Below are positions 29,390 to 40,910 of a stretch of DNA of 64,000 nt, in pieces (the first letter of the stretch is position 1; each line of letters starts with the position of its first letter). The notes beneath the pieces are model-generated. The model ran no database searches. It was not told the DNA's origin and saw only the letters and a program-made list of their open reading frames with translations. A program made the translations under genes and the position numbers. The stretch is taken from NCBI GenBank assembly GCA_964017235.1, contig OZ024931.1, positions 136,526,033 through 136,590,032 on the forward strand, written 5' to 3'. This DNA is from Sabellastarte sp. h YS-2021 (taxonomy: Eukaryota > Annelida > Polychaeta > Sabellida > Sabellidae).

Positions 29390-32300
29390 CTAATCATTGT
29401 GGACCTGCTGTGCAGCCACAATGGGACCCAGATGGAACCTCTCGGAGTCAGCCCATGCCAAATCCTTGAGGTAAAATTGAGTGAATGTATTATGGGCTTT
29501 CCAGTGACAAGCTGAGAGGATCTGGTCCAAGGAGACCCCCCCTTGAAAAGCTTTAGAGGCCGCAAAGGCCCTGACATCATGAGCTCTAACCTGGTGCAAT
29601 TTTTGAGCCTCCTCATCAGACAGTTGATAACACAGCAAAACTGTCTGCTTGATCCAAGATGAGATGGTAGCAGGCACAATATCCTTCTGAAAGCTTTGAC
29701 GAAAGGATACGAAAACCAGCTCTTTACCAGCCCGCATGTCCTTGGTCCTATCCAAGTAGTAACGTAAGGCTCTAACCGGGCAAAGGGACCTGTCCTCCTT
29801 GAGGGACCGGTCCAAAGAAGTGGCCAAGGATGGAATAACCACCGGGGCTACGGAAGAACGGCCTTCCTTAGCCAATTGGTTCTTGGAAATGAAACTAGGA
29901 GAAGGGTAGAAAGACACCTGAGTCCAGTTTTCTTGATGTCTGATATTCCTGAACAACCAGGCATGGATCTCACTGCGTCTCTTGCCAGAACCCAAGGCTA
30001 ACAGAAAAACTGTCTTAAAAGTCAGATGTTTGAGAGAAGCCTTCCAAAGGGGTTCAAAAGGGGCCTTAGTCAGTTGATGAAGAACCAAGGAAAGGTTCCA
30101 AGAAGGGACTCCTCTACGGCCCTTGGGCTTATCTCTATGAAAGCTATCCAGGAGACGAGTTAAATTCTCGTCCTTACTGATATTGAGGGTATCATTACCG
30201 ACCATATCAGCAATGGCAGTTCTATAGCCATCTATGGTGCTAGGCTGCAGGTTTCTCTCCTTGAAGAGGTACAAGAGGAAGTCAGCTATCTGACTGACAG
30301 AAGGCGACCTGATGTCCACCTTATGCGAGTCGCACCACTTAACAAAAATGGCCCACTTTGACTTGTAGATGGCTCTGGTTGAGCGTCTTTGAGGAGCTTC
30401 AATTCTTGCTGCCACTTCAGCAGTGAACCCTTGCTCCTGGATGACAGAGGCTCTAGGAGCCAAGCATGAAGGTTCAAATTGCTGAGGTTTCTGTGTAGAA
30501 GACAGTTGAACGGTTGAGACACCAGATTCCTGTGAAGTGGGAGTTGGAAGGGAACCTAAGCGGAAAGACTCACCAGGTCCCAAAACCAAGGCATGTTGGG
30601 CCAACCCGGAGCTATTAGGATCATCCTGCGACAGCCCTGATCCACCACTTTGGAGACCACCAGGCCGAGCAGAGACACCGGAGGAAAGGCATAGGCATCC
30701 AGACCCTCCCAAAGAAGACTCAGAGCATTCACTGACCAAGCTTCCTGATCCGGCACTGGAGACACGAACCTGGGAAGCTTGCGATTGAACCTGGTGGCAA
30801 ACAAGTCCACCTGTAGAAGGCCCCACTTGGAGCACAACAGACTGAACACCTGCTGATCCAGGGACCACTCTGTTTGAATCACCTGATTGTTTCGGGACAG
30901 TTTGTCCGCTATCACATTCAAGCGACCCGGAATATGCCTTGCCCTCAGGACTATTCCCCTGGGATGGCACCAGGACAGAAGTCTCCATAGGAGGGCACAA
31001 AGAGAGCCTGATCTCATACCGCCCTCTTTGTTGATGTAAGAGACCACTGTGGTGTTGTCGGTTGCAATCAGAACAATCTGATCCCTGCAAAGATGCTCGA
31101 AGCTCTTGAGGGCCAGAAAGACTGCTTTGAGCTCTAGAAAATTTATGTGCAACCTTGCCTCTGACCAAAGGCCTCTTGCCATGGAGTCTCCTAAGTGAGC
31201 GCCCCAACCTTCGTTTGAAGCGTCTGTAAAGACTTGAAGGGCGTGCTGCAAAGGGTGCAAGGGTTGACCCCGGAGCACGTTGTCTTCGTCGAGCCACCAG
31301 TCCAGGTGAGGTTGGAGAGACATTGGAACCAGAATAACCTTTTCCAGTACTTCCGGCACATGCCAATGCCGTTTGAGGTGCCACTGAATGGGCCTCATGT
31401 GAAGGCGACCTGCCCACACTTATTTCTCTGTCGCTGTGAGGAGTCCTATCAGAGACATGAACTGCCTGACAGTGCAAGAGCTTCTGTTTCTGATAAAAAG
31501 GATCTTCTGTTTTAAGGTTGCCCACCGGTCCTGAGTGGGAAGAACCCGACCGGTCAACAGGTCGAACCGGTAACCGACGAAATTGAAGACCTGTTGGGGA
31601 ACCAGTTCCGATTTTTGCAAGATTACCAGCCAACCCAGCTCTTGGCACAGGGCCAAGAGGATCCGGGTATGATGTAGGCAAGTTGCCTGGGAAGGGGCTC
31701 GTACCAACCAGTCGTCTAGGTACTGGTGGATCCGGATACCCTTTGCTTGAGCCATCAACTTGACCTCCTTGACCACTTTGGTGAATTCCAACGGGGTTGT
31801 TGCCAGACCAAAGGGAAGAGAGGTGAATTGGTAACTGACGTTGTTCAGGTGGAACCTTAGAAACTTCCTGGACCTCTGAGCTATGGGAATGTGAAAATAC
31901 GCATCGCTGAAATCCAGCGAGGTGACCCACTCCCCTTTTTGAAAGGACAAACGGATTGTCTCCGGAGTTTCCATCTTGAAAGTATTTGTGGCAAGGAAAA
32001 GATTGAGTTTGCTCAGGTCCAATATTGGCCGCCACTTTCCATTTGGCTTTGGAACGAGAAATAGCCGGTTGTAAAAAGCCAGAGACGACTTGATCAACAC
32101 CTTTTCTACTACCCGCTTTTGCTTTAAGGAAAGCAGAGCTTCTACTAGGGCCTTGCTTTTGCAGGGGTTTGCATACTTGCTCACGACCAAGGGAAAGCGG
32201 CTGAGATGTGGCCTTTCCCTGAAAGGAAGTGAGTATCTGTCCCTCAGAAGAGAAACGACCCTGGGATTTGAACCTAACCTTTGCCAAACTTGCCAGAAGC

Positions 32301-32542
32301 TCTGAAGCCTTCCCCCAACACTGATCCCTGTGACAACATGCGGAGCATTTGGAACAGATGGGGCAAAAAGACATGGATTTACACAAGAAGCACCTTCTAC
32401 AAGCTTTATTTTGTTCACACACTGATCGGGTCTTAGGCCTTTCCTTTGCGGCTGCCCGGGCATAGTTACAATAGGAACATGATTTACAACACTTATGCAA
32501 GACACATCTGTTTTGAAATTTAAAGTCTGTTCTTGAGGACAA
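29390..32542 (-). CDS. DIRS element 2 tyrosine recombinase frame
   Basis: A single open frame of 1050 codons ends at 29390. The C-terminal ~360 codons are the YR: GSGKRRSEIHAW (~29970), HDVRAF (~29580), CHWKAHNTF and TQFYLKDL (~29480). The N-terminal part, which overlaps the start of pol in another frame, encodes the cysteine cluster CCKSCSYC ... CRRCFLC ... FCPICSKCSACC (32318-32506). There is no ATG near the 5' limit, so this frame may be translated by read-through or reinitiation after gag, whose frame it shares. Catalytic residues are all present, so the YR could be functional. Confidence 0.85.
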   Translation of the reverse strand: MSSRTDFKFQNRCVLHKCCKSCSYCNYARAAAKERPKTRSVCEQNKACRRCFLCKSMSFCPICSKCSACCHRDQCWGKASELLASLAKVRFKSQGRFSSEGQILTSFQGKATSQPLSLGREQVCKPLQKQGPSRSSAFLKAKAGSRKGVDQVVSGFLQPAISRSKAKWKVAANIGPEQTQSFPCHKYFQDGNSGDNPFVLSKRGVGHLAGFQRCVFSHSHSSEVQEVSKVPPEQRQLPIHLSSLWSGNNPVGIHQSGQGGQVDGSSKGYPDPPVPRRLVGTSPFPGNLPTSYPDPLGPVPRAGLAGNLAKIGTGSPTGLQFRRLPVRPVDRSGSSHSGPVGNLKTEDPFYQKQKLLHCQAVHVSDRTPHSDREISVGRSPSHEAHSVAPQTALACAGSTGKGYSGSNVSPTSPGLVARRRQRAPGSTLAPFAARPSSLYRRFKRRLGRSLRRLHGKRPLVRGKVAHKFSRAQSSLSGPQELRASLQGSDCSDCNRQHHSGLLHQQRGRYEIRLSLCPPMETSVLVPSQGNSPEGKAYSGSLECDSGQTVPKQSGDSNRVVPGSAGVQSVVLQVGPSTGGLVCHQVQSQASQVRVSSAGSGSLVSECSESSLGGSGCLCLSSGVSARPGGLQSGGSGLSQDDPNSSGLAQHALVLGPGESFRLGSLPTPTSQESGVSTVQLSSTQKPQQFEPSCLAPRASVIQEQGFTAEVAARIEAPQRRSTRAIYKSKWAIFVKWCDSHKVDIRSPSVSQIADFLLYLFKERNLQPSTIDGYRTAIADMVGNDTLNISKDENLTRLLDSFHRDKPKGRRGVPSWNLSLVLHQLTKAPFEPLWKASLKHLTFKTVFLLALGSGKRRSEIHAWLFRNIRHQENWTQVSFYPSPSFISKNQLAKEGRSSVAPVVIPSLATSLDRSLKEDRSLCPVRALRYYLDRTKDMRAGKELVFVSFRQSFQKDIVPATISSWIKQTVLLCYQLSDEEAQKLHQVRAHDVRAFAASKAFQGGVSLDQILSACHWKAHNTFTQFYLKDLAWADSERFHLGPIVAAQQVHND

Positions 32543-32631
32543 TCATTTAACACAACTTCCAAACCCTGAGCACTGGGATTCCCCTGGGTTGGAACATAAC
32601 TGTGATTGTCATTTATAGGGCTTAAAGCCAC
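30286..32631 (-). pseudogene. pol: DIRS element 2 pol, two nonsense codons
   Basis: RT (VTSLDFSDAYFHIPI, LPFGLATTPLEF, YLDD near 31720) is followed by a TAA stop at about 31420, where elements 1, 3 and 4 read Gln after TATEK. RNase H (FTDASNEGWGAH near 31215, ATDNTTVV, RHIPGRLNVIADKLSR) continues in the same frame to a second stop, TAG, near 30556 after VSLSA. The frame then runs on to 30286. Both stops are C-to-T changes of Gln codons. The element cannot make its own RT-RNase H. Confidence 0.88.
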
Positions 32632-34713
32632 GGGATTTGGAAAAACGAGTTTCCTCTACCACGTACACGGCCTCGACCTCTATTTCTTGAAAACTGCCTC
32701 CATGGCTGTTGCTCCTGTTCGGAAGGGTCAGTACGTCTTTGAGAGTCTTTCTTGTCATAGGGCCTATATCTGAAGTTCCCCCTCCAATTGGAGCGCTGGG
32801 AGGCACCCGGACTGGGCCCTGGAGCAACTCCGGTTGACTCGTGCTTAGTTATGTCTTGCTCTGCTGTGTTGAGCACCGAGTCAGGGAACAGGCCATAACC
32901 GAACATGGGAGCGTTCCTGAGAAGGTTCCAAGTGTCTGGTTTGATTCCCGGTCTGACAAATTCTAGATAAGAGTCGCGACGGAGAAGAATCAGGTTAGCT
33001 AAATGTACGAACAGGCTGTCAGCTAAATGCTGAAGTGCAGTTCCCATGGACATTGAAACATTCTGGTGAAAAGCTAACAAGTCTCTGATGTCTTTGAGGG
33101 ATTCGGAAATGTCCTTGGAAGCTTTACCCTTGCTGAGCTTGCTGCACAAAAATGAAACATTGGAAGCAATCCTCTCTTGCAGCTCAGAAGCACAACGATT
33201 AAATCCAGCAGCACTGTTTAATACGTAGCTTCCTTCACGAGCACAACACTCCCACCTTCGCAGGTACTCCTGAGAAATGGGCCTGGAAGGTGGGCCAGAA
33301 GGGGGATATGAGGAAGCCTTAATAATCTGTGGAAACTGCGAGTTGACCTTGGCCTCACTGTTACTCCAGCTAAACAGACTCTTCCCTGGACGATGAGGGC
33401 CATCATGTCGGAGAGTGTTCATTTGATACCACCTGCTTTGTGATTTAGGGATTTTTATAAATTGATCCTTTTTCAGGCCGGCGGAGTCTTGTGATCTGGA
33501 CGGATACCCTTCAGTCACTGTTGTGTTGAGCTTCTCTAACTTTTGACACAACCAGTCGTCTGGAGGCATTGCGACTGATATACGTGCCGGCTTCCTTGGG
33601 TGCTTGCCACGCCATGGGTTGTTAGACTTGTCTGGTTCCGACAAGTCGCTCTCAAAAACCGGGATGGACAGATCTAACTGTCTCTCTAAATGTCATATCT
33701 TCAGTTTGTTCTTGTTTCTCTAAATTGTCCGATGACACTTCACCTTCCTCCACAACTGAGTTATCTTCGTCGGACAGTTCATCATCAGAAAAAGCCTGGA
33801 CCGGTGGGTCCCTGTAAGCTTGCTCCGGCAAAGTCATGGCACCAGAACCGGTGAGAGTACTAGAGAGACCAGAGCTAGGAACAAAATCCTGTTGAGGTTG
33901 ACCGGTACTGAAAGCATCCGGACTGGTCTGAGAAGCAGTAGATCCAATAGCAGACTGACCGGTAATCTGAACTGGTTGAGTAACAGGCTTATCCACAGAA
34001 GACACCGGCATAAAAACCGGTTCCTGCATGTCATCGCCCGGACCGGGGATGTGAGAGGCAGGCACCGGTGAGGAAGAAACTACTTCCTTAGATTTAACAG
34101 TCTTGGACTTGTGAGACTTTTTCTTTGGTTTAACATCAGTCTTTGTAACTTTAAGATCCTGATCTGCCAGGTTCACTACCGGACCAGTAGGCCGGGCAGA
34201 GGGATCAATGAATGGTTTATCAGACAAGACGGGGTGAGAAGAAACTGAAGCAGAAGACTTAGGCACACTGAATACGTTACCCCTTGACAAAAGTGCTTCA
34301 AAGCGTGCAAATTGTTCACTTCATTTGTCAGAAATTGCTTCCAACTGGGCTGATGTGACAAAGGAAGCAGATTGGTCAGCAGAAGAAGATGGAGCAGGTG
34401 CTTGCTGCATAGCTTGGGTAGAATGAGAAGAGTGGCTTTCAGATTCAACCGCACTAATGACAGTCACTTCCTTAGGTGAAACTAAAGCACCGGATTTTCT
34501 GTCCTTGCGAATCTTGTAAGCTGGGGTTGATAGAGTGTCACGTTGTGAATCGGAAAACCCCTCACAAATCAAACAATCCAGACCTTTAACACAGGGATCC
34601 TCCCCAATCTTCTTGTCGCGGCACCGCGCGCATTTATCATTAAGGTCGAAAGCGGCCATTGCATGGCCACACGTACCCCGCCTCTGACCTTTCAAACTTC
34701 CTGGAGATGCCAT
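32609..34713 (-). pseudogene. gag: DIRS element 2 gag, broken
   Basis: It begins MASPGSLKGQRRG at 34713 with the family's Cys/His N-terminus (CGHAMAAFD, CARCR, CLIC). TGA near 34320 replaces a Trp codon seen in element 1. At about 33657 a deletion of roughly 23 nt removes the RSFMGW core and shifts frame. Near 32650 a 1-nt deletion shifts frame again, so the RGRG tail ends out of frame at 32622 instead of at the expected GFKPYK end at 32609. Confidence 0.87.
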
Positions 34714-34821
34714 GATATCTCAACAATATAATATCACAAATTCGTGCAGTAAAACACTCGATATATCCACAATATAAAGAACTTAAAACTTTGTCACAAA
34801 TTATGACGGTCTCCTTTTGCC

Positions 34822-34951
34822 GCCTATACAGCCACCTTGCGAGTAAGCAGGACACTACCGGTCCCGGCCAGAGCCCAGCTCAGGATGTTTTTTTCTAACG
34901 TTTGGCGTGACCGGCAGGGCGCCGGACAAATGCATCTGTCCACTAGGTAAG
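34822..34951 (-). repeat. DIRS element 2, right (5') inverted terminal repeat, shortened
   Basis: Inverted copy of 28708-28837 with two differences. The inner ~45 bp with the CG-rich palindromes present in the other family A elements are absent, which probably weakens any promoter here. Confidence 0.88.
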
Positions 34952-34970
34952 ATATATTAACGCAATAAAA

Positions 34971-36005
34971 GTGAACTATAAATGTACTGATTTATTCATG
35001 AACCGCTAAAGCCCTGTTAAAATTAACTACAGAAGTGGTATCAATGAAAACATCAAGCATTTATCATTTTTAAATATTAGATTTGGCCTGGAGATTAAAC
35101 CAGTGGTAAAGAAATAAAAGCCATCATTGCCATACAAATACATGTACAGTAAAACCTGTGTCGCTGACTGTTGGGAGGGCAGTCCCACTTTAAGCTAGGG
35201 ATTCCAGCACGGCAAGTTTCAATGGGAGGAAGTCGGCTGGTGATTTAATATTTCCACTTAAAAGGGATTCTACTTATTGTTATATTTAACTGTATAAAGG
35301 GGTTTCACTGTGTAAAAACTCTACACTACCTGATTATTGTTAAAAAGCTGAGCAATAAAGACAAAAAAACTTCTATGCCACTTAAAGTGTTTGAAACTGA
35401 CATGGACCTGCTACCAGTGTGAAGCTTAATAGACATATTGTATTAGTGTTGAAATAACTGGAGACAGAGTATTTAAACCAAAAGCCTTCACCTTTATTCA
35501 TTTTTAAGTTGCATTATGTTTGAAAAACTTTTACTAAAACTTAATATGCAGATTTTAATAAATCTGATAAAACTATCAAAATTAAAACATTAACCCACAC
35601 TTTGTCTCATATTACACAATTACTAAATTGAGCTCAATTCATGACAAAATAACTGATCATAATATTTTGTTTATGAGTATTCTATAAAAATCCAAACATG
35701 CTTTATAGCCTCCTCTCAGTTAAATCCCAATTATTTCATGTGACAAATTGATCCACTGATTTGTAAAACCCAATAATCTATAAAATCACTTAATCCCTGT
35801 TACAACACTTAAACACACACATTAATCATAATCATATGAACAGAAAATTTAACTGACTCGGCAAATATATATTACGTTCTACTTTTTCTAAAATATGACA
35901 CATGTTTATTACTTATAAAATTGCAGCATGTAGGTCATTGGCCTTAGCCACATTAAACTTTCATCTCAAAACAACAGTAATTATTAATGTTACCACTGAT
36001 TTTTA
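34971..36005 (-). other. SMG1 intron
   Basis: AT-rich DNA, nothing recognised. Confidence 0.6.
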
Positions 36006-36391
36006 CCATATACTAGGGCAGGGTCGGTAGCAGATTTTTCATTTCGGTATTTCGCCAGTGTAAAACCGTACCGATTCCGGGATACCGAAAGAAGAAATTG
36101 TGTTCTAGCATATCCCCAATCGAATAGTCCCAACAACCGGAAGTAAGTTTCGCGAAAAGAAAACATTGAAATTCTTAAAGAAATCACAATAAAAAGGCTA
36201 AATTATATAAAAGTATTTGATAAAAGTTTGTAATTTCTTCAGATTTGAGGTATGCTTCTTATACTTTACGTTTTCTCACAATATTATACACTGACATTCG
36301 AAATACCGGCTGTAAAGTGTCACCACGGTGTTGAAGTGAATTGGTCTCGATACCGAGATACCGGTGTTACCGACCCTGCCCTACCATATAC
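36006..36391. mobile_element. hAT-type MITE, 370 bp, inverted relative to the copy at 27723
   Basis: The element is 36014-36383, with the same 16-bp TAGGGCAGGGTCGGTA ends. A perfect 8-bp duplication, CCATATAC, lies at 36006-36013 and 36384-36391. The interior is the reverse complement of the first copy with moderate divergence. Confidence 0.93.
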
Positions 36392-37198
36392 CATCAATAT
36401 GATGTCACAATACAATGCCTAAAACTGACTATGCTTTAGAGAGGGGCCACTCATTGATAATTCAATACTGATCTATCTAACTTCCTTATTTCAACATTGA
36501 AATCAAAGTGTTCACTTCAATATCATTTCTTATACCTCAGGAAGCAGTATTTGAAAATATTGTTGAATTTTATGATGTCTTTACATTTTGATCAACAATA
36601 TCAACATGCTGGAATTCTACTTCCATTTTTATACCACTTAAGACAGATTTCAAGACACACACACCCACAAGAAAATTCTTGTCCTGAGACATAAAAAGGA
36701 CAGAGAAAATGAGAAGAATAAGATAAACCTTATGTAGAAAGGTCTTTGTGAAGAGAAGTCTTATTTCTTTTGGAGTGACAAAAGAGAGATACAAGTCGTA
36801 CATACATAGATCACATTTATTTATTTTTTGTAACAGGTGTGAATTGATGACATAATACCAATAAACACTGGCATATATAAAGGATAAGGGACTATAGAAT
36901 ATCTAGGTGTGCTCGTTACAGATTTAATCTCTGTATGGGTCCTGATTTACACGAAGCATTGAGATCACTTAGTAGCAGTAATACGTCTATCTGATCTCAT
37001 GAGAATTGTATTGGGTCCAATAGCTGCCTTTAGACAGACACGACATACAGTTAAACCTGTTAAGGTGGAAACCTGTGTTTAGTACACAGGAAGTACTGTG
37101 TCAGAACTGCAGTTCCTTATAACACAGAAGTAACCATCTGGTCAACAGAGCATCCTTTTTAAACACGGGCCTCGTCAGAGCTAGGAATCACTTCTTCT
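36392..37198 (-). other. SMG1 intron
   Basis: No recognisable gene or repeat. Confidence 0.6.
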
Positions 37199-37243
37199 TT
37201 TTTTTTTTTTTTTTTTTTTTGCTTTTTTTTTTTTTTTTTTTTT
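37199..37243. repeat. T-rich tract
   Basis: About 43 T with one GC interruption. It may be the poly(A) tail of a minus-strand retroposon to its left; none was identified. Confidence 0.8.
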
Positions 37244-37253
37244 GTGTCTCCAG

Positions 37254-37400
37254 ATTTTCATGAATTGTGGTGCAGTGTGATAAGTATCTGTCAGTTCACT
37301 GAAGTTAAGTGGCAATGGGCTACCTTAGTACTGGGATGGGTGACCACTTTGGTGCACTACTCTGATGGCTTTGTGGCTTGTGCTAGTAGACCAAAACCCT
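37254..37400 (+). mobile_element. 5S rRNA-derived SINE
   Basis: The head resembles the 5S rRNA gene. It has GAAGTTAAGTGGCAATGGGC in the box A/IE position and TTAGTACTGGGATGGGTGAC in the box C position, at the right spacing. The match is too diverged and too short to be a functional 5S gene, and a non-5S body follows, so a SINE3-type retroposon is the better call. Its right end is uncertain. Confidence 0.65.
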
Positions 37401-39189
37401 TTTCAGCCTTGTTTTTAAGACTCGTTTCAGACATTCAACATTAAGTAGGAGTATCTTTATCTCATAGGGATCATCTGTATTTAGTAACCACAAGCAGACC
37501 ACCATTCTACTGTAACAGGATTTCAAAGTGTGCCAAGTAGCAATAATATCACATTTATAATCTATCAAGGAAGTTATCACTTGATTTGGAAAATGTGTGT
37601 GATATCAATATTTCTGTACAGGTATGATTGCAAATAAGCTTTAGTTCAGATCACTGTTGAACTATGACAAAAAAGTATCAGTAAAAAAATGAACTCAAGC
37701 GTTTGAATTGGTTTCGATAATCCTAGACAAGGGTATTTGTTTTCTAAAAAAAAAAACAAGTGACACAAATTAGTTTGGGTAATGTATTAAAATCCCATTA
37801 AAATATAATTAAAGGAGTATTTTGATTATCAATTTGTAAACTATAAACATTTTTTTGCTAATAAAAGCAAAGGTCAAAATACTCTGTTACTTCATCAAAC
37901 GGTTAACCTTTTATAAAAAGATTTTATTAAAAGTGTGAAAGAACTTGTACACACATTTATATTTTAATGTTGGATGTAAGCAACTAGTTTTGGACTTTGG
38001 GGAGGTCTTACAGGACACTAAGAATTCTAACTGGACTAATTACGGTAACTGTAAGTTCAGGATGGAATTTCCCACACAAGTATAAATGTGTATAAAAATA
38101 GAGACGTATTTTGAGGCAGTTTTCTGACCCAGTCAACATTAAGGGCCATACCTGTGTGGCTTAGAGACCCATGCAAGGAAAGCATTGTATTCAGAGTCAG
38201 TTGAGGATAAAAGTGGATTATCTGGGATGTTTTGCAAACCTATCCCTGTTTTATATATAGCTTGACCTGTGTATTGAACTGGATGAATATAAGCTTACAA
38301 AGGACTTCTCTGGATAAAGGATCCTTTCTTCAAAGTCTGTTGAGAATAAAATGTGGGTCCTTTTGACTTAAAATGAAACATATTCATGTTATGTATGATA
38401 TACGACCTTTTCTGGAAACTGATATAAACGAAAACAATGGGCTCGCAAGAGTTTTTAAGGTGGTAACAGGTGACATGGGTGTACACGTTTGTTAATAATA
38501 ACAAGGTTTTTATCCCAAACTGTTCAAGTTATTTATGCCATCGTTAGGGCAATATTGACCATTGTTGGTCAGCGCTCACATTTTCTCCCTGGGCTGGTGA
38601 CAGAAAGATCCCACATCTTAGCAAATTCTTTACAATATTTCTTTACAAACAGTAGTATCAGATTAGGTTCTAGCAATTATAACTACCAGCTCATTCACTG
38701 TATTTTTATCCACAACATAATTAATGAACTGTCTCTGCAAAATGATTTGTATGAAAGTAGCCATTATTAAAAATGCACAGATGTCATAAAACCCATCTGC
38801 ATCTACATTATCATATGATGTCACTTTGAGATGCAAATCAGATGTCGCGTTATTATTCAGTTAAATCCTATTCAGAACTCACTTCCGATTTGCAACATTT
38901 GTTATTTTCCATTGTTTTATATTTAAAAACCTCTCTTTTAAAAATATATTACAGAAACCTTCTGCAGAGATATTGCCAGCATTTGATGAAAGGGGGGAAT
39001 TCCTCCCTTGGTCTAAAAAAGGGGGATTTCAAAAATAAAACGAGGGATCCGACCCTCGATGGAAATATTTCCAGAGATTAATATATATATAATATCAAAC
39101 TTTAGTACATATTACGACCTAACCGTGTCAAGCATTGTTATCTGACAGAAAGTGAAACTCATATAATATAATATAATGTATATTAGATA
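37401..39189 (-). other. SMG1 intron
   Basis: AT-rich sequence without recognisable features. I looked here for the missing SMG1 exon and did not find a convincing candidate. Confidence 0.5.
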
Positions 39190-39383
39190 ACTGGAGTTGT
39201 GGAAACAGATGCAGAAGTTTGGATAACTGGAGTTGTGACAACTGGAGGCAGAATGCATTGGTTACTGTCATTGCTTTTACCCTGTTCAGAGTCCTTACTG
39301 ATTACTGAACTGCTAGCATTATTGTTTCCATCTGTGTTGCACACCTTGGGTTTGAAGAAATCACTAATGGATGTATTACCTTA
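39190..39383 (-). other. Short open fragment of unknown origin
   Basis: On the minus strand the frame is open for about 60 codons: NTSISDFFKPK, then Ser/Asn-rich sequence, then a duplicated VxTTPVI motif and a stop. ISxFFKP is like the start of some zinc-finger or transposase-derived proteins. No flanking exons were seen; it is probably a transposon relic. Confidence 0.25.
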
Positions 39384-39869
39384 ACGTCTCTTCCATTTTA
39401 TTTTAATTTCACTTGCATCCATATTTATCCTTTAAACGCCTACCATATAATCACAATATTTTTGTCTGCTACTGAAGACATCTGTGTCCTCGATTCTGAT
39501 TGGACGAGAATTAGAAAACACAGGGGTCACGTCTCGACCAATAGAAAAATTCCTTACAGTTGAGTCCACGCATGTGCATTGACAACTCTTCGTGTCATCG
39601 AGCGATAATACAGCAAATATTTAAAAATTTAGTGTATGTTAAGGTAGTGTAAGCTTAAAGCCATTTTCTTCATGCATTGGGTCCCTGCATTTGCGTGTAG
39701 TAAACCTCTAAATATACTGCGCCGTAGTTTCGAGATCGGGTGAGATTTTACAAAAATTGCGAGATTCTCGAAATCGCGCAGTCTGGCAACATCTCTGCTG
39801 CAAATGAAATTTTATTCTATAAGCAAGTTCAGTTATTGGAGGTATTATACATACACAGGATTGCGTTAC
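39384..39869 (-). other. SMG1 intron
   Basis: No recognisable feature. Confidence 0.6.
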
Positions 39870-40002
39870 CTTTATGAGTCGACTGTTGTAGTCTGTTACC
39901 ACCACCTGTAGTTTGTTTTCCACGGTCAGCATGTTCACGCTGGGTGGATCCTCATTGGTCAATCCAAACAGCTTCTGAAACTCCTCACCGATTTCAGTAC
40001 AC
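39870..40002 (-). CDS. SMG1: SMG1 exon: C-insertion, PPSV...NSRLI segment
   Basis: This 133-nt exon completes a Lys codon and reads CTEIGEEFQKLFGL, DPPSVNML and then VVVTDYNSRLIK. Vertebrate SMG1 has RCQELY, PPPTVC and DINSRLIRQ at this place. The acceptor CAG is at 40003-40005 and the donor GTAAC at 39865-39869. It ends in phase 0. The distance to the previous exon (52880) is filled almost entirely by DIRS element 3. Confidence 0.9.
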
Positions 40003-40197
40003 CTGCGTACATATACTCAGGTAAGCTCAGTATCTACAGAAGTCTTCACTACGTTGGATGCTGATAATGTTAAGATTAGACGTAGTTTATTCAATGCTCT
40101 AAAAATAGTTGTAACTGACAATGCTACACGATAAATAGGAAACAAAGACAGAAAATTGCAAATTTAATAAGTAAATTAAATTTTTATAAGTTAATAC

Positions 40198-40367
40198 CCT
40201 ATCCAATGGACAATTGCTTTACCGGTCGGTGCGACCGGTCCGCCAAACGTCAGAAAAAGACGTCCTGTGTATAACACTAGCAGAGCCGGTCAGGAGAGCG
40301 CATTCGCCAGGTGGCGCATCGTACTTCCTTGCTGTCTAGACAACGTGACGTCATAGCATCTTTTTCG
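40198..40367 (-). repeat. DIRS element 3, left (3') inverted terminal repeat
   Basis: 170 bp paired with 52550-52719. It ends inward at TGACGTCATAGC...TTTTTCG. The outer extension from 40152 (AAAATTGCAAATTTAAT) is complementary to part of the internal complementary region. Confidence 0.93.
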
Positions 40368-40427
40368 TGTCTAGTCCTAGTAAGACCCCTAGTAAGCTGA
40401 TAGCGGGGCCGGTTGGGTGGGCCTTGC

Positions 40428-40521
40428 CTGTCCATTGGATAGGGTATTAACTTATAAAAATTTAATTTACTTATTAAATTTGCAATTTTATTGCGTTAAT
40501 ACATCCTATCCAATGGACAAT
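40428..40521 (-). repeat. DIRS element 3, internal complementary region
   Basis: Complements of both outer ends meet at AAATTTGCAATTTTATTGCG. CTGTCCATTGGATAGGGTAT lies at one side and ATCCTATCCAATGGACAATT at the other. Confidence 0.92.
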
Positions 40522-40910
40522 TGCTGAATAACTACCGCTTGGTAGGCAGGTAAGCAGCTAGGGACTTGTATGAACTCATAATAAACAAAAAATTGAGATG
40601 GCCCATTTGACCTAGGGTCAGAGAACCCTGAGAGGTCAAGGCCGGCTGTCAACTAACCGGTTAACCGGGAGTCTACCGACACTGCCCCCCCCCTTTTCTT
40701 TCCCTCCCAGTATGAACTGAGGAGGGAGAGGGAGAAGGAGAGAGGGGCTGAGTTCAGTCCCAGAAGAGATAACAACTTCCCAAGGGAAGCAAGTCACAGT
40801 TTTTTTTTAATTTTTTTTTTTTTATATAATATGTACAATGAACATATTTACATTATGTACATATTAACATATTTACAGTATGTACATATTTACATATATA
40901 CAACATCTCC

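Larger units (their letters stand above)
28667..34970 (-). mobile_element. DIRS-like retrotransposon, element 2
   Basis: The 6.3 kb element belongs to the same family as elements 1 and 4 and has the same gene order on the minus strand in an SMG1 intron. Gag has a nonsense codon, a ~23-nt deletion and a 1-nt deletion. Pol has two nonsense codons. The YR frame is open. The 5' terminal repeat lacks about 45 bp of its inner part, including the CG-rich palindromes. The remaining ~130 bp of the repeats differ at two positions. Confidence 0.93.

Noticed and set aside
37254..37400. Functional 5S rRNA gene
   Set aside because: Too many changes in the stem regions and no full-length 120-bp match; only the internal promoter region is recognisable.
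38489..38770. 93-codon plus-strand frame in the SMG1 intron
   Set aside because: No family resemblance, no splice context and AT-driven composition. Likely chance.
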